DNA of 64,000 bases from Hymenobacter aerophilus DSM 13606 (GCF_000382225.1 NZ_KB907800.1:270889-334888), one strand, 5' to 3'; positions 51,713-61,404 are shown, counted from the stretch's first letter. Program-made: numbers and translations. The notes: generated by a model not told the origin, from the letters alone.

Positions 51713-52891
51713 CTATTTTACCCAATCGGCCTGCCGCAAACCGGCCAGCCGCGCCGCCGCGGCCCGCAGCGTGCTTTCCTGCTTGGCGAAGCAAAACCGG
51801 ACCAGCTGCGCATCGTGCCCGTCGTGGTAAAAGGCCGACAGCGGCACCACGGCCACGCCGCTTTCCTGGGTGAGCCGGCGGCTGAAAGTCACGTCGTCGA
51901 GGCCCGGCGCCAGGGCCCCAAAACCAGCCACCTGGAAATAGCCGCCCCCGGAAGGCAGCAGCGTAAAGCCGGTGGGCGCCAGCAGCTCGCGCAGCAAGTC
52001 GCGTTTCTGCTGGTAGAAATCGGGCAGGCTTTCATACAGCGCCGCATCGGGCACGATGTCGGCCAGCGCGTGCTGGGTGGGCGTGCTCACGCTGAAGGTG
52101 ATGAACTGGTGCACCCGGCGCAGTTCGGCCGTGAGGGCCGGCGGGGCCAGGCAGTAGCCCACTTTCCAGCCGGTGGCGTGGTAAGTCTTACCAAACGACG
52201 AGAGCACAAACGCCCGCGCCCGCAGCTCGGGGTGGGCCGATACGCTGGTGTGCTGCATCCCATCGAACACCATGTGCTCGTACACTTCGTCGCTGAGCAG
52301 CAGCGCGTTGGTGTCGCGCAGCAGGCTGGCCAGCGTGTCGAGGTCGGCGGCCGAGAGCACGGCGCCGGTGGGGTTGTGGGGCGAGTTGATGAGCACGAGC
52401 CGGGTGCGGGGCGAGAGGGCCGCCGCCACCCGGTCCCAGTCGGGCCGGAAATCGGGCGCCAGCAGCGGCACGTACACCGGCACGCCGCCCTGCAGGCGCA
52501 CGGCGGGGGCGTACAAATCGTAGGCCGGCTCCAGCAGCAGCACCTCATCGCCGGGGCGCACTACGGCGGCCATTACGGCGTACAGGGCCTCGGTGGCGCC
52601 GCTGGTGACGGTGATTTCGGTGGCCGGGTCGGGCGTGTAGCCGTAGCGCCGGGCCGTTTGCTGGCTGATGGCCTCGCGCAGCCGCGGCAGGCCGGGCATG
52701 GGCGCGTACTGCTGATGTCCGGGCGTGAGCACGTGGCGGGCCAGCGCCTCCAGCAGCGGCTGCGGCGGGTTGTAATCAGGAAACCCCTGGGCCAGGTTGA
52801 TGGCGTCGTGCTCCTGCGCGAGCTGGCTCATCACCGAAAAAATACTCGTACCCACGTCGGGCAGTTTAGAGGTAAAAGCGGGAGTGGGCAT
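51713..52891 (-). CDS. Methionine/glutamine-type aminotransferase (class I PLP)
   Basis: A 392-residue fold-type I aminotransferase, closest in pattern to YbdL and kynurenine/glutamine transaminases. Landmarks: INLAQGFPDYNPPQPLLEA, YAPMPGLPRLREA, ITVTSGATEAL, NSPHNPTGAVL and the PLP lysine in SSFGKTYHATGWKVGY, followed by an Arg in GVAVVPLSAFY-type C-terminal segment. It would transaminate methionine, glutamine or aromatic amino acids. It lies directly upstream of the omega-amidase gene (62 bp) and downstream of msrA across a palindromic element. Operon linkage with msrA is uncertain. Confidence 0.93.
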   Translation of the reverse strand: MPTPAFTSKLPDVGTSIFSVMSQLAQEHDAINLAQGFPDYNPPQPLLEALARHVLTPGHQQYAPMPGLPRLREAISQQTARRYGYTPDPATEITVTSGATEALYAVMAAVVRPGDEVLLLEPAYDLYAPAVRLQGGVPVYVPLLAPDFRPDWDRVAAALSPRTRLVLINSPHNPTGAVLSAADLDTLASLLRDTNALLLSDEVYEHMVFDGMQHTSVSAHPELRARAFVLSSFGKTYHATGWKVGYCLAPPALTAELRRVHQFITFSVSTPTQHALADIVPDAALYESLPDFYQQKRDLLRELLAPTGFTLLPSGGGYFQVAGFGALAPGLDDVTFSRRLTQESGVAVVPLSAFYHDGHDAQLVRFCFAKQESTLRAAAARLAGLRQADWVK

Positions 52892-52923
52892 TGGTGGGTG
52901 GGTTGGTAGAGGCCAATAAACAG

Positions 52924-53061
52924 AACGTCATTCAGAGCATGTGGCGCATCAAGCCAGGGACGAAGAAGCTCGCGTGCCAAAGTAAACCCAATGTCAGGAG
53001 TTACTGCGCACGCGCGATTCTTCGTCCCTGGCTTGATGCGCCACATGCTCTGAATGACGTT
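52924..53061. repeat. Dispersed palindromic element, copy 6
   Basis: Perfect 44-bp arms starting AACGTCATTCAGAGCATGTG. The ends match the GTCATYCWGAGC motif of the other copies, but the core (GGCGCATCAAGCCAGGGACG) is different. Confidence 0.92.
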
Positions 53062-53091
53062 GTTTTCAGCAGGCGTTATACTCTGCGAGCC

Positions 53092-53787
53092 CTACAGCGG
53101 GCTTTTGAGCAGCTCGGGGAATTTGTGGCGGAACTTCTCCACTTTAGGCGTCGACACGCTCTGCACGTAGCCCACTTCGGGGTGCAGGCGGAAGTAGCCC
53201 TGGTGGTAGCCCTCGGCGGGCCAGAACTTCTGGAACGGCACCACCTGCGTCACGATGGGCTCGTTGTACTGCTTGCTGGCGTTCACCCGCGCAATGGCCT
53301 CATCGATGGTTTTTTTCTCCTCGGGGGTGCGGTAAAAGGCAATGGAGCGGTACTGCGCGCCGGCGTCGGGGCCCTGGCGGTTGAGGGTGGTGGGGTCGTG
53401 GGCGCCGCGGAAAAACACATCAACCAGCGTGGCATAGCTGACCACTTTCGGGTCGTAATACACCTCAATGGCTTCGGCGTGGCCGGTTTCGCCGCGGCCC
53501 ACCTGCTCGTAATTCGGGTTGGCCTCGGGCCCGCCGCTGTAGCCCGACACCACGGCTTTCACGCCCTTTACTTCCTCAAATACTTCTTCGGTGCACCAGA
53601 AGCAACCGCCGGCAAAGTCGGCCGTGGCCAGGCCGGTCATGTCGGTGGGCGCGGGGCCGGCCGTGGAGCGGGTGATGGGCGCGCCCTGCGCGGCGGCCGT
53701 TTTCTGGGCTTCGGCGGGCCGCTCGGAGCAGGCGGTCAGTAGTAGAATGCAGGCGGCAGCAAAGCCGTTTTTCAGTAGATTAGTCAT
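53092..53787 (-). CDS. msrA: Peptide-methionine (S)-S-oxide reductase MsrA, lipoprotein
   Basis: A 231-residue MsrA with the catalytic cysteine in AGGCFWCTEEVFEEV (C62). The segment YSGGPEANPNYEQVGRGETG is the substrate loop, and YNEPIVTQVVPFQKFWPAEG the C-terminal part. An N-terminal lipoprotein signal with C20 in LLLTAC indicates export and membrane anchoring, so it repairs oxidised methionine in the envelope. A stretch of about 35 residues after the lipid cysteine is a disordered linker. It is next to the methionine aminotransferase and omega-amidase genes. Confidence 0.94.
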   Translation of the reverse strand: MTNLLKNGFAAACILLLTACSERPAEAQKTAAAQGAPITRSTAGPAPTDMTGLATADFAGGCFWCTEEVFEEVKGVKAVVSGYSGGPEANPNYEQVGRGETGHAEAIEVYYDPKVVSYATLVDVFFRGAHDPTTLNRQGPDAGAQYRSIAFYRTPEEKKTIDEAIARVNASKQYNEPIVTQVVPFQKFWPAEGYHQGYFRLHPEVGYVQSVSTPKVEKFRHKFPELLKSPL

Positions 53788-53952
53788 GCTTGTTAAGACA
53801 AAAAGTGAGGCCGGAAAGTTTGGCGGCCCGGCCGGCCGCGCCTACATACGCAGGCTGGGGCCGGCCCGGACGTAGAGCCGCCGTTTGCATTCGGGCCGGC
53901 GCGGTGGTTTCTTCGGGGCCGCTCATCCCTCCCCCGCTCCCTGGCCCGCCTT

Positions 53953-56844
53953 GTGACATCTTCCTCGCGCCTCCTGATTACCGCCGCGCTGGCTTTGCCG
54001 GCCGCCCTGCCCGCCGCGGCCCAGACGCTGCTGCCCGTTGCCCAGCAGGTTCCCGCGCGGGTGCGCTGGTACGAGGTGCGCACGCCCCATTTCCGGGTGC
54101 TGTACCCCGAGGGCTTTGCCGACCGCGCCCGGCGCACGGCCCACCGGCTGGAACAGGTGCACGAGCCGGCCGCCGCTTCGCTCGGGGCCGCCGCCCGGCC
54201 CGTTACGGTGGTGTTGCAAACCCACACCACCATCGGCAACGGCTTCGTGACGCTGCTGCCGCGGCACTCCGAGTTCTTCACCACCTTCCCCCAGGGCCCT
54301 TACCTGACGGGCACGCTCGACTGGCTCGACCAGCTGACGGTGCACGAGTACCGCCACGTGGTGCAGTTTGATAAGGCCCACCGCGGCGTGGGGCAGCTGG
54401 GCTACCTGCTCGGCGGCTTCGGCGGGCTGGGCCTGACGACATTGGGCGTGCCCGACTGGTTTGCCGAGGGCGACGCCGTGGGCACCGAAACGGCGCTTAC
54501 CCGGAGTGGACGCGGGCGGATTCCGAACTTTGGGGCCTACTACCGGGCCAATTTGCTGGCCGGCCGGCGCTACTCCTACGCCGAGGCCACGGGCGGCTCG
54601 TTTCGCCACTACGTGCCCAACCACTACGTGCTGGGCTACTACCTCAGCACCCGCCTCAAGCGCACGGCTGGCCCCGCCGCCTGGGGCCAGGTGCTCGATA
54701 ATTACTACGATTTCCCGGTTTACCCCTTCTCGTTTTCCGACAAGCTCCGCCGCCTGACGGGCCTGCGCACCGACGACCTCTACCAGCAAACCACCCGGGA
54801 GCTCGACAGCCTCTGGCGCGCCCAGCAAACCGGCCGGACGCTCACGCCGGCCCGTGACTTTGCGGTGGCGGCCACCGACAAAGTTTTCACCGAGTACCAG
54901 TACCCGCAGTATGTAAACGACAGCACGGTGCTGGCCCTCAAGAGCGGGCTGGGCCACACGCCCCGGCTGGTGGAGCTAAGCCGCGGCCGGGCCGAGCGCA
55001 CCCGCCTGGTGCTGGGCCTGCACCACAACCCCGAGCAGCTGTCGGTGGGGGGCGGCAAGGCGGCGTGGCTGGAGTTTCGGTACAGCCCGCGCTGGCAGCA
55101 GCAGGTGTACTCCGAGCTGCGGGTACTCGATCTGACCTCCGGCCGCCTGAGCCGGCCCGGCCGCCGCACCCGCTACACGGCGGCCGTACTCTCGCCCGAT
55201 GGAAGCCGCCTGCTGGCCGTGAGCACCGATTCGGCCTACCAGCACCGCCTGCACCTGCTCGATACCGAAACCGGCCGCGTGCTGCGCACTTTCGAAAACC
55301 CCGCCAACGAGCCCTACCTGCATCCGCGCTTCGGGGCCGGGCCCGAAGGCGGGCGCACGACGGCCGTGGTGCGGCTCGAAGCGGCCGGCAAGCGCCTGGA
55401 GCTGCTCGATGTGGAAACCGGCACCACCCGCACGGTGCTGCCGGCCGCCAACGACAACCTCTCGCACCCCCAGCCCGGCCCCGGTTACGTGCTGTTCAAC
55501 TCGCCCCGCAGCGGGCAGGATGAAATCTACGCTCTGCAGCTAAGCACCGGCGAAGTGCGGGCGGTAACCAGCCGGCCGGTGGGCAGCTACCACGCCGCCA
55601 TCAGTCCCGACGGGCAGCGGCTGGCTTTCCACGAAATAAGGGCCCAGGGCAGTCGGGTGGCCGAGATGCCGCTGCGCCCCGCCGACTGGCCGCCCGCCGC
55701 GCCCGCAGGCGCAACGCCCGCCCCGCCCGCCGACCTGTACGCCGACGAGCTGACGGCCCACGAGCCCGGTGCGGCTACCGTGGGCCCGGTTTTGCCGGTT
55801 GATTCGGTGGCCGGGCCGGCGCTGGCTGCGCGCCGCTACCGCCGCCTGCCCCACGCGCTCAATCTCTACGGCTGGGGCCTGGTGCAGAGCCCCAGCGGCA
55901 GCAGCCTGAGCCTGGGTTTGCGCGCCCAGGACGTGCTGAGCACCACCCAGGCCGTGGCGGGCCTGGGCTACGACGGCACCGAGCGCACCGGCCGCGTGTT
56001 TGCCGACCTCAGCTACCAGGGCCTGGTTCCGGTGCTCGATTTCGGGCTGGAGCACGGCGGCCGCCGCGCCGCGCTGCTGCTGCCCGATGGCCGGGTAGCC
56101 GAGGACCGGTGGCGCTACACCCGCCTGAGCGTGGGCAGCCGCCTGCCGCTGGTGCTCACCAATTCCAAAATGCTGACTTCGCTCACGGTGGGCGCTTTTT
56201 ATCAGCTCGAACAGACCAGCGGCTATGAGCTGCCGGCGCGCTACACCAACGAAGTGGGCCGCCAGCCGCTGCACGCGCTGCTGGGCACGCTCAGCTTCAG
56301 CCGCACGCTGCGCCAGAGATACCGCGACGTGGCCCCGCGCTGGGGCCAGAGCCTGCTGTTGAGTGGCCGCGACACGCCGTTTGGCACGGGGCTGCGGGCC
56401 CGGCAACTGGCGGCACAGGGCAGCTTGTTTCTGCCCGGCATCGGCCTGCACCACGCCCTACGGCTGCGCGCCGGCTACCAGTATCAGCAGCAGCGCGAGT
56501 ACCGGTTCGGGGCAGCCGTGTTTTACCCGCGCGGCCTGCCCTACCTGAGCTTCGACCGCCTCACGACCCTCAGCGGCGAGTACCGCCTGCCGCTGGCCGA
56601 CGTGCATTGGCAACTCACGCGCCTACTCTACGTGCAGCGCCTCAAGGCCAATGTGTTCCTCGATTATGTGCGGGGTGAATCGGGCCCGCTCCGGCGTTCC
56701 TACCACTCCGCGGGTTTCGATGTGTCGGCCGTGTTCAACCCGCTGCGCCTGCGCACGCCCTTGGAAGTGGGCCTGCGCACGGTGTATAACTCGTATTATG
56801 GCACCTGGGAGGTGCAGCCGCTGGTAGTAAATATCGGATTCTGA
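53953..56844 (+). CDS. HExxH peptidase-like protein with beta-propeller and outer-membrane barrel
   Basis: A 963-residue exported protein with an Ala-rich signal peptide, starting at GTG (no ATG nearby). Residues ~35-200 hold H131-E132-Y-R-H135 in LTVHEYRHVVQFD and E172 in GVPDWFAEGDAVG, an arrangement like gluzincin zinc peptidases. Residues ~270-570 contain WD40/PD40-type propeller strands (e.g. LSPDGSRLLAVSTDSAYQH, ISPDGQRLAFHEIRAQGS). The C-terminal ~330 residues are an outer-membrane barrel ending in VVNIGF. The domain order is peptidase, propeller, barrel. A surface or periplasmic peptidase tied to the outer membrane is likely, but activity is inference. Confidence 0.85.
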   Translation: MTSSSRLLITAALALPAALPAAAQTLLPVAQQVPARVRWYEVRTPHFRVLYPEGFADRARRTAHRLEQVHEPAAASLGAAARPVTVVLQTHTTIGNGFVTLLPRHSEFFTTFPQGPYLTGTLDWLDQLTVHEYRHVVQFDKAHRGVGQLGYLLGGFGGLGLTTLGVPDWFAEGDAVGTETALTRSGRGRIPNFGAYYRANLLAGRRYSYAEATGGSFRHYVPNHYVLGYYLSTRLKRTAGPAAWGQVLDNYYDFPVYPFSFSDKLRRLTGLRTDDLYQQTTRELDSLWRAQQTGRTLTPARDFAVAATDKVFTEYQYPQYVNDSTVLALKSGLGHTPRLVELSRGRAERTRLVLGLHHNPEQLSVGGGKAAWLEFRYSPRWQQQVYSELRVLDLTSGRLSRPGRRTRYTAAVLSPDGSRLLAVSTDSAYQHRLHLLDTETGRVLRTFENPANEPYLHPRFGAGPEGGRTTAVVRLEAAGKRLELLDVETGTTRTVLPAANDNLSHPQPGPGYVLFNSPRSGQDEIYALQLSTGEVRAVTSRPVGSYHAAISPDGQRLAFHEIRAQGSRVAEMPLRPADWPPAAPAGATPAPPADLYADELTAHEPGAATVGPVLPVDSVAGPALAARRYRRLPHALNLYGWGLVQSPSGSSLSLGLRAQDVLSTTQAVAGLGYDGTERTGRVFADLSYQGLVPVLDFGLEHGGRRAALLLPDGRVAEDRWRYTRLSVGSRLPLVLTNSKMLTSLTVGAFYQLEQTSGYELPARYTNEVGRQPLHALLGTLSFSRTLRQRYRDVAPRWGQSLLLSGRDTPFGTGLRARQLAAQGSLFLPGIGLHHALRLRAGYQYQQQREYRFGAAVFYPRGLPYLSFDRLTTLSGEYRLPLADVHWQLTRLLYVQRLKANVFLDYVRGESGPLRRSYHSAGFDVSAVFNPLRLRTPLEVGLRTVYNSYYGTWEVQPLVVNIGF

Positions 56845-56912
56845 TTTAGAGCCTGAATGACGGACAGGCCGGTTCTGCCAGCGCACCACCCTGGCTCTGA
56901 ATCCTGATTTCT
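56836..56912. terminator. Weak inverted repeat between convergent genes
   Basis: TCTGATTTAGAGCC after the barrel gene stop faces GGCTCTGAATCCTGA, the start of an imperfect hairpin of about 14 pairs with two mismatches. It again includes stop codon sequence. Confidence 0.35.
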
Positions 56913-57357
56913 ACTTCGCCTCAAATACCAGCAGCGGCTGCTCGTGCTCCGAATCGAAGAGTTGCAACTGCCGGTGGCTGATGGTGTAGTGCCGTACCTG
57001 GGGCAGCAGGCTCAGGTAGCGGGTTTCGTGCTCGTGGCGCGGGCAGGCCTGCGGAGCGCGGGCGGATGGGGCGAACAGCAGATTGTCGGTGCCGGCGACC
57101 AGCAGGAACGTGTTGCGGTAGGAGGCGCAGCCGGCCTGGCCAGTACCGACGTTGCCCAAAGAGCTAAGCGTGAGTGTAGCAGCGCCATCCGGGGCCGGGG
57201 CCTTCTCCACGGGCTGCCCCTGCTGCTCGCTAAGCTGCCAGGTCTGGTCGAGCAGGTAGAGCGGGGCGGGCATGGGCTCCTGGCCTTTGGAGCAGCTGCC
57301 CAATAGCAGGGCCGCGGGCAGCAGCAGAGGCACGACACGGGAAGTAAAAACGGACAT
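56911..57357 (-). CDS. META-domain lipoprotein
   Basis: A 148-residue lipoprotein (signal ending LLLGSC) with a META/HslJ-type beta domain: the core GCASYRNTFLLVAGTDNLLF and the later AQACPRHE segment, ending in LQLFDSEHEQPLLVFEAK. META-domain proteins are surface lipoproteins of mostly unknown role; E. coli HslJ is linked to novobiocin and stress tolerance. A second META lipoprotein lies at the right edge of the window, so the family is present twice here. Confidence 0.8.
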   Translation of the reverse strand: MSVFTSRVVPLLLPAALLLGSCSKGQEPMPAPLYLLDQTWQLSEQQGQPVEKAPAPDGAATLTLSSLGNVGTGQAGCASYRNTFLLVAGTDNLLFAPSARAPQACPRHEHETRYLSLLPQVRHYTISHRQLQLFDSEHEQPLLVFEAK

Positions 57358-57501
57358 AGCAGCGGGCTGGATAAGGCAGGAAAGTACGGGCAGGAGCCCG
57401 CCGCCGGGCCGGGCGTTACATCGGTCCCGCCGGTGGCGGGCCCGGCCGACTGGATAATTGCCAAAAGAAGTGCTTTTTTACCGCACTTATTCTGCTATCC
57501 G

Positions 57502-60046
57502 ATGAAAACAACTACTTCCCCCCGCCGCTACGACGTGGTGGCCGTTATCGGCCTGGGGGCGGTGGCCCTGGGTTTCGCCCCCCTGCCCGACCCGACTCTG
57601 CTGGCCCACCGCCTCCACGAGTTCTACCTCGCCGCCCAGCCCGAAGTCAGCTACCTGCACCTGGATCAGGCCGCCTACGCCGCCGGCGAAACCCTCTGGT
57701 TCAAGGCCTACCTGCTCGATGCCCGCGCCCACCAGCCCGACTCGCTCAGCCGAGTGCTGTATGTGGATGTGGTGGCCCCCGACCGGCAGGTGCTGTTCAG
57801 GCGCACGCTGCGGCTGGGAAACGGGCTGGCCGCCGGCGACATTGTGCTGCCCGACACGCTGAGCTCGGGCGTGTACACTGTGCGCGCTTACACCAGCTGG
57901 ATGCGCAACAGCCCAGAGGGCCTGTTTTTCACGCGCCGGGTGCCCGTGTGGCAGGCGGCAGCCCCGGCCGGCGGCAGCCCCGAGCCTTCGGCGGCCCGCC
58001 GCAATCAGCTGGCCCGGCGGACTGCCCGCGCCCTGGAAGCGGCCAGCCAGCCCGACGTGCAGTTCTTCCCCGAGGGCGGCGACTACGTGGCCGGTTTGCA
58101 AACCACGGTGGGCGTGAAGGCCGCCGAGGCCGGCGGCCACGGCCTGGCGCTGGCCGGCGTGGTGGTGGATGGCGCCGGCCAGGAAGTGGTGCGCTTCCGG
58201 ACGCCGGCCCAGGGCATGGCCTCGTTCAGCTTTACGCCCCAGGCCGGGCAGAAGTACCAGGCCCGCGTCACGCTGCCCGACAACTCCACCGCCAGCTACC
58301 CGCTGCCGGCCGTGCAGGCCGCCGGCTGGCTGCTGAACGTGCGCGAAGTAGGCGACGATTTCCGGGTGTTTGTGCGCTACCAGCCCGCCCCCGGGGCGGC
58401 CGCCCCGCCCGCCCCGCTGCAGCTGCTGGGCCACGTGCGGGGCCAGCCCGTGTACGCCGGCCAGGGCCAGATTCAGCCCGGCCAGACCTTCCAGGCTACC
58501 ATTGCCAAGGCCGGCCTGCCCGCCGGGGTGCTGCACCTCACGCTCTTCGACGGCCAGCAGGTGGCCCGGGCCGAGCGGCTGGTGTTCGTGCCCGAAGCCC
58601 GGCCCCTGCAAGTGCGCCTGCGCCCCGACAAGCCCACCTACGGCCCCCACGAGCTGGTAACGCTGGAGGTGGAAGTGAGCACCGCCGAGGGCCAGCCCGC
58701 CCCGGCCGAGCTGTCGCTGGCCGTGGCCGGGGCAGCCGGCCTGCCCACCGCGGGCGGCGACGCCACCACCGTGCGGGCCCACCTACTGCTCACGTCCGAG
58801 CTGCGCGGCTACGTGGAGAACCCCGCCCAGTACTTCGCGGCCCACACGCCCGAGCAGCAGCGCGCCCTCAACGATTTGCTGCTCACCCAGGGCTGGAGCC
58901 GCTTCAGCTGGCAGCAGGTGCTGGGCGGCTCCGAGGCAATGGCGGCCGACTACCAGTTTCCACTTGAGCGCAGCCTTTCGCTGAGCGGGCAGCTGGTGCG
59001 CCCCAACGGCAAGCCCCTGCCCGAAGGCGAGCTGACCCTGCTGCTGGGTAAGCAGAAAGACGTGGTCATCAGCAAGGCCAACGCCAACGGCGACTTCCTG
59101 TTTCTGGGCTTTCCTGGCCTCGATACAACCAGCGTGCTACTGCAGGCCCGCGGGGCCAAGGGCAGCCGCAACGCGCTCTTGCGCCTGAACGAGTGGTGGC
59201 CCCGCCCCACCCCGGCCGATTGGCGCCCGCCGGCCCCGCTTTCGCCTCTGGTACTGGCCTCGGCCCCGGTGGTGGCCTACGGCCAGCGCAGCCGCCGCCA
59301 GCAAGTGCTCGAGCAGGAGTTCCGGCCCGACAAAACCAGCGGCATCGTGCTGCGCAACGTCACCATTACCGGCCAGCGCCCCGCCGACGACCCCACCCGG
59401 GCTCTGCACGGCAACTCGGCCGACGCGGTGCTGCGCCCGGACAAGATTTCGGGCTCGCAGAGTTTTCTCAACGTGTTTGAGCTTGATCCGGGGGCGCGTG
59501 GCGGGCGTGCAGGTCAGCGGCAGCGGGCAGTCGTACAGCGTCCAGATCCGGGGAGCCACCTCCATTCAGGGCAGCAACCAGCCGCTTTATTTGCTTGATG
59601 GCATGCAGCTGATGGATGCCGACGCGCTGCTGAGCATTCCGGTGACGGAAGTAGAGCGCGTCGACGTGCTGAAGGGCGCCTCGGCCGCCATTTACGGCAT
59701 GAACGGCGGCGGGGGCGTAATCGCCGTGTACACAAAACGAGGCCCGCAAGACTACGCCGATGTGCCCGCCGCCGGGGTAGCCGTGCGCCAGTTGCCGGCC
59801 TACCACCGGGCCCGCGAGTTCTACGCCCCGCGCTACGAAACCAGCCGCCGGGCCGATAAGCCCGACCCGCGCGCCACTACCCTCTACTGGCAGCCCCGCC
59901 TGACGGTACCTGCCTCGGGCCGGGCCCGCGTCAGCTTCTACACGGCCGATCAGGCCGGCACCTTCCGCGCTTCGGTGGAAGGCGTGAGCCTGGCCGGACA
60001 GCCCGCCACGGCCGAGGCTACCCTGACGGTGGCCGGCCAGCCGTAG
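57502..60046 (+). pseudogene. MG2 macroglobulin-like protein with TonB plug domain, frameshifted
   Basis: The first frame runs about 660 codons from ATG: a signal/membrane segment, then MG1-MG2-type beta domains (VSYLHLDQAAYAAGETLWFK, VRPDKPTYGPHELVTLEVEV-like), ending in SQSFLNVFELD. After one extra T near 59483 the frame shifts. The second frame gives a TonB-dependent receptor plug domain (VQVSGSGQSYSVQIRGATSI, EVERVDVLKGASAAIYG, NGGGGVIAVYTKRG) with no barrel after it, to the stop at 60046. MG2 plus plug proteins are common in Bacteroidota and may be parts of envelope complexes. Without the extra base the joint reads ELIRGRVAGVQVSG. As written the plug half is lost. Confidence 0.85.
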
Positions 60047-60133
60047 GGCTGGGCGGCGAGCCGCCCGAATGTTTTTGCCGGGCCGCGTGTTAGGGCCGCA
60101 CCCTCCGTGCCCTCACTTCTTACCTGTTGCGCT

Positions 60134-60604
60134 ATGCTGTTTTTGTTGCCGCTCCTGAACTTACTCTGCGCCGCCCCGCCGCTGCCGACTGCTGCACCGC
60201 CGGTGGTGCGCGAAACCGCCGGACTGCCGGCAGACGCCCTGGCGGTTACGGTAGTAGTGTCGGCGCTGGCTTCGGAGAGTTCGGCCGTGAAGGTGTACTT
60301 CTACAATGTGCGCGAAACCTTTCTGGTACCCAAGGGCTACGCGTTTATGCGGGTGGTGAAGCCCGCCGGGCAGCGGCAAGTGCGCCTGCCGGTGCAGCTG
60401 CCGGCCGGCGAGTGGGCCGTGGTCATCACCCAGGACCTGAACAACAACGACAAGGTGGACAAGAACCTGCTGGGCATTCCAACCGAGCCCTTCGCCTTCT
60501 CCAACAACGTGCGCCCCCGCCTGGCCCCGCCCGCCTTCGACGACTGCAAGTTTACGGTGCGCGAGCCCGGGCAGGTGGTCAGCATCCGGCTGCTGGGCAA
60601 GTAG
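60134..60604 (+). CDS. DUF2141-domain exported protein
   Basis: About 156 residues with an N-terminal signal (MLFLLPLLNLLCAA) and the DUF2141 beta-sandwich: VKVYFYNVRETFLVPKGYAF then LPAGEWAVVITQDLNNNDKV, DKNLLGIPTEPFAFSNN and RPRLAPPAFDDCKFTV. An upstream GTG at 60107 is an alternative start in frame. DUF2141 proteins are periplasmic or outer-membrane proteins of unknown function, with a Ca-like DLNNNDKVD loop. The DsbA gene follows after 98 bp; its frame is unrelated. Confidence 0.82.
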   Translation: MLFLLPLLNLLCAAPPLPTAAPPVVRETAGLPADALAVTVVVSALASESSAVKVYFYNVRETFLVPKGYAFMRVVKPAGQRQVRLPVQLPAGEWAVVITQDLNNNDKVDKNLLGIPTEPFAFSNNVRPRLAPPAFDDCKFTVREPGQVVSIRLLGK

Positions 60605-60702
60605 CCCGGGCAGCCCGCCACCGGCCCGATGAGATGCGGCGCCTAAACCTTTCGGGGCAGCGGCGGCTTATAGCTGACTACCTCGCTTTACTTTTTGCTG
60701 AT

Positions 60703-61404
60703 ATGAAAATCGAAATCTGGTCCGACATTCTCTGCCCTTTCTGCTACATCGGTAAGCGCCGCCTCGAGGGGGCGCTGGCTAAGTTTGCCCACGCCGACCA
60801 GGTGCAGGTGGAGTGGCGCAGCTTCGAGCTCGACCCCAACGCCGACCCCACGCCCGGCGAAAACCAGTACGTGCGCCTGGCCCGCAAATACGGCAACACC
60901 GAAGACTGGGCCCGCCAGATGAGCGCCAACATGGCCCAGATGGCCGCTGAGGAAGGCCTGGCCTTCGACTTCGACAAGCTGGTGCCTGCCAACTCGCTCG
61001 ATGCCCACCGCCTCATTCACCTGGCTACCCGCCACGGCCGCCAGGATGCCGCCGAAGAGCGCCTGTTTAAAGCCTATCTGGAACAAGGCCTCGACATCAA
61101 CGACCACGCGGTTCTGACCCGCCTCGGCGCCGATTTGGGTTTGCCCGAGCCGGAAGTAGCCGCCCTGTTGAGTTCAGACCAGTTTGAGCAGGAGGTGCGC
61201 CACGACGAATACGAGGCCCGGCAGATTGGCGTGCGCGGCGTGCCTTACTTTGTGTTTGCCGACAAATATGCCGTATCGGGCGCCCAGCCGGCCGAGCTAT
61301 TTGCCGAGGTGCTGGAGAAGGCCTGGGGCGAAACCCAGCCCCGCCACGAAGCCATTGCCGGCGCCGACGGTGCCGCCTGTCGCCTCGACGGCAGCAACTG
61401 CTAG
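60703..61404 (+). CDS. DsbA-family (FrnE-like) oxidoreductase
   Basis: A 233-residue thioredoxin-fold protein. The active-site motif is CPFC in WSDILCPFCYIGKRRL at residues ~11-14, and the insertion domain and cis-Pro region (GVRGVPYFVF) fit the FrnE/2-hydroxychromene isomerase-like group. A Cys pair at the C-terminus (ACRLDGSNC) is a possible second redox pair. No signal peptide is seen, so it is probably cytoplasmic and may act in stress redox balance. A TACTTTTTG sequence just upstream resembles the promoter box. Confidence 0.92.
   Translation: MKIEIWSDILCPFCYIGKRRLEGALAKFAHADQVQVEWRSFELDPNADPTPGENQYVRLARKYGNTEDWARQMSANMAQMAAEEGLAFDFDKLVPANSLDAHRLIHLATRHGRQDAAEERLFKAYLEQGLDINDHAVLTRLGADLGLPEPEVAALLSSDQFEQEVRHDEYEARQIGVRGVPYFVFADKYAVSGAQPAELFAEVLEKAWGETQPRHEAIAGADGAACRLDGSNC

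Noticed and set aside
59477..60046. Second half of the MG2/plug gene taken as a separate gene
   Set aside because: It starts inside a continuous conserved domain, has no start context or promoter, and joins the first half by removing one base.
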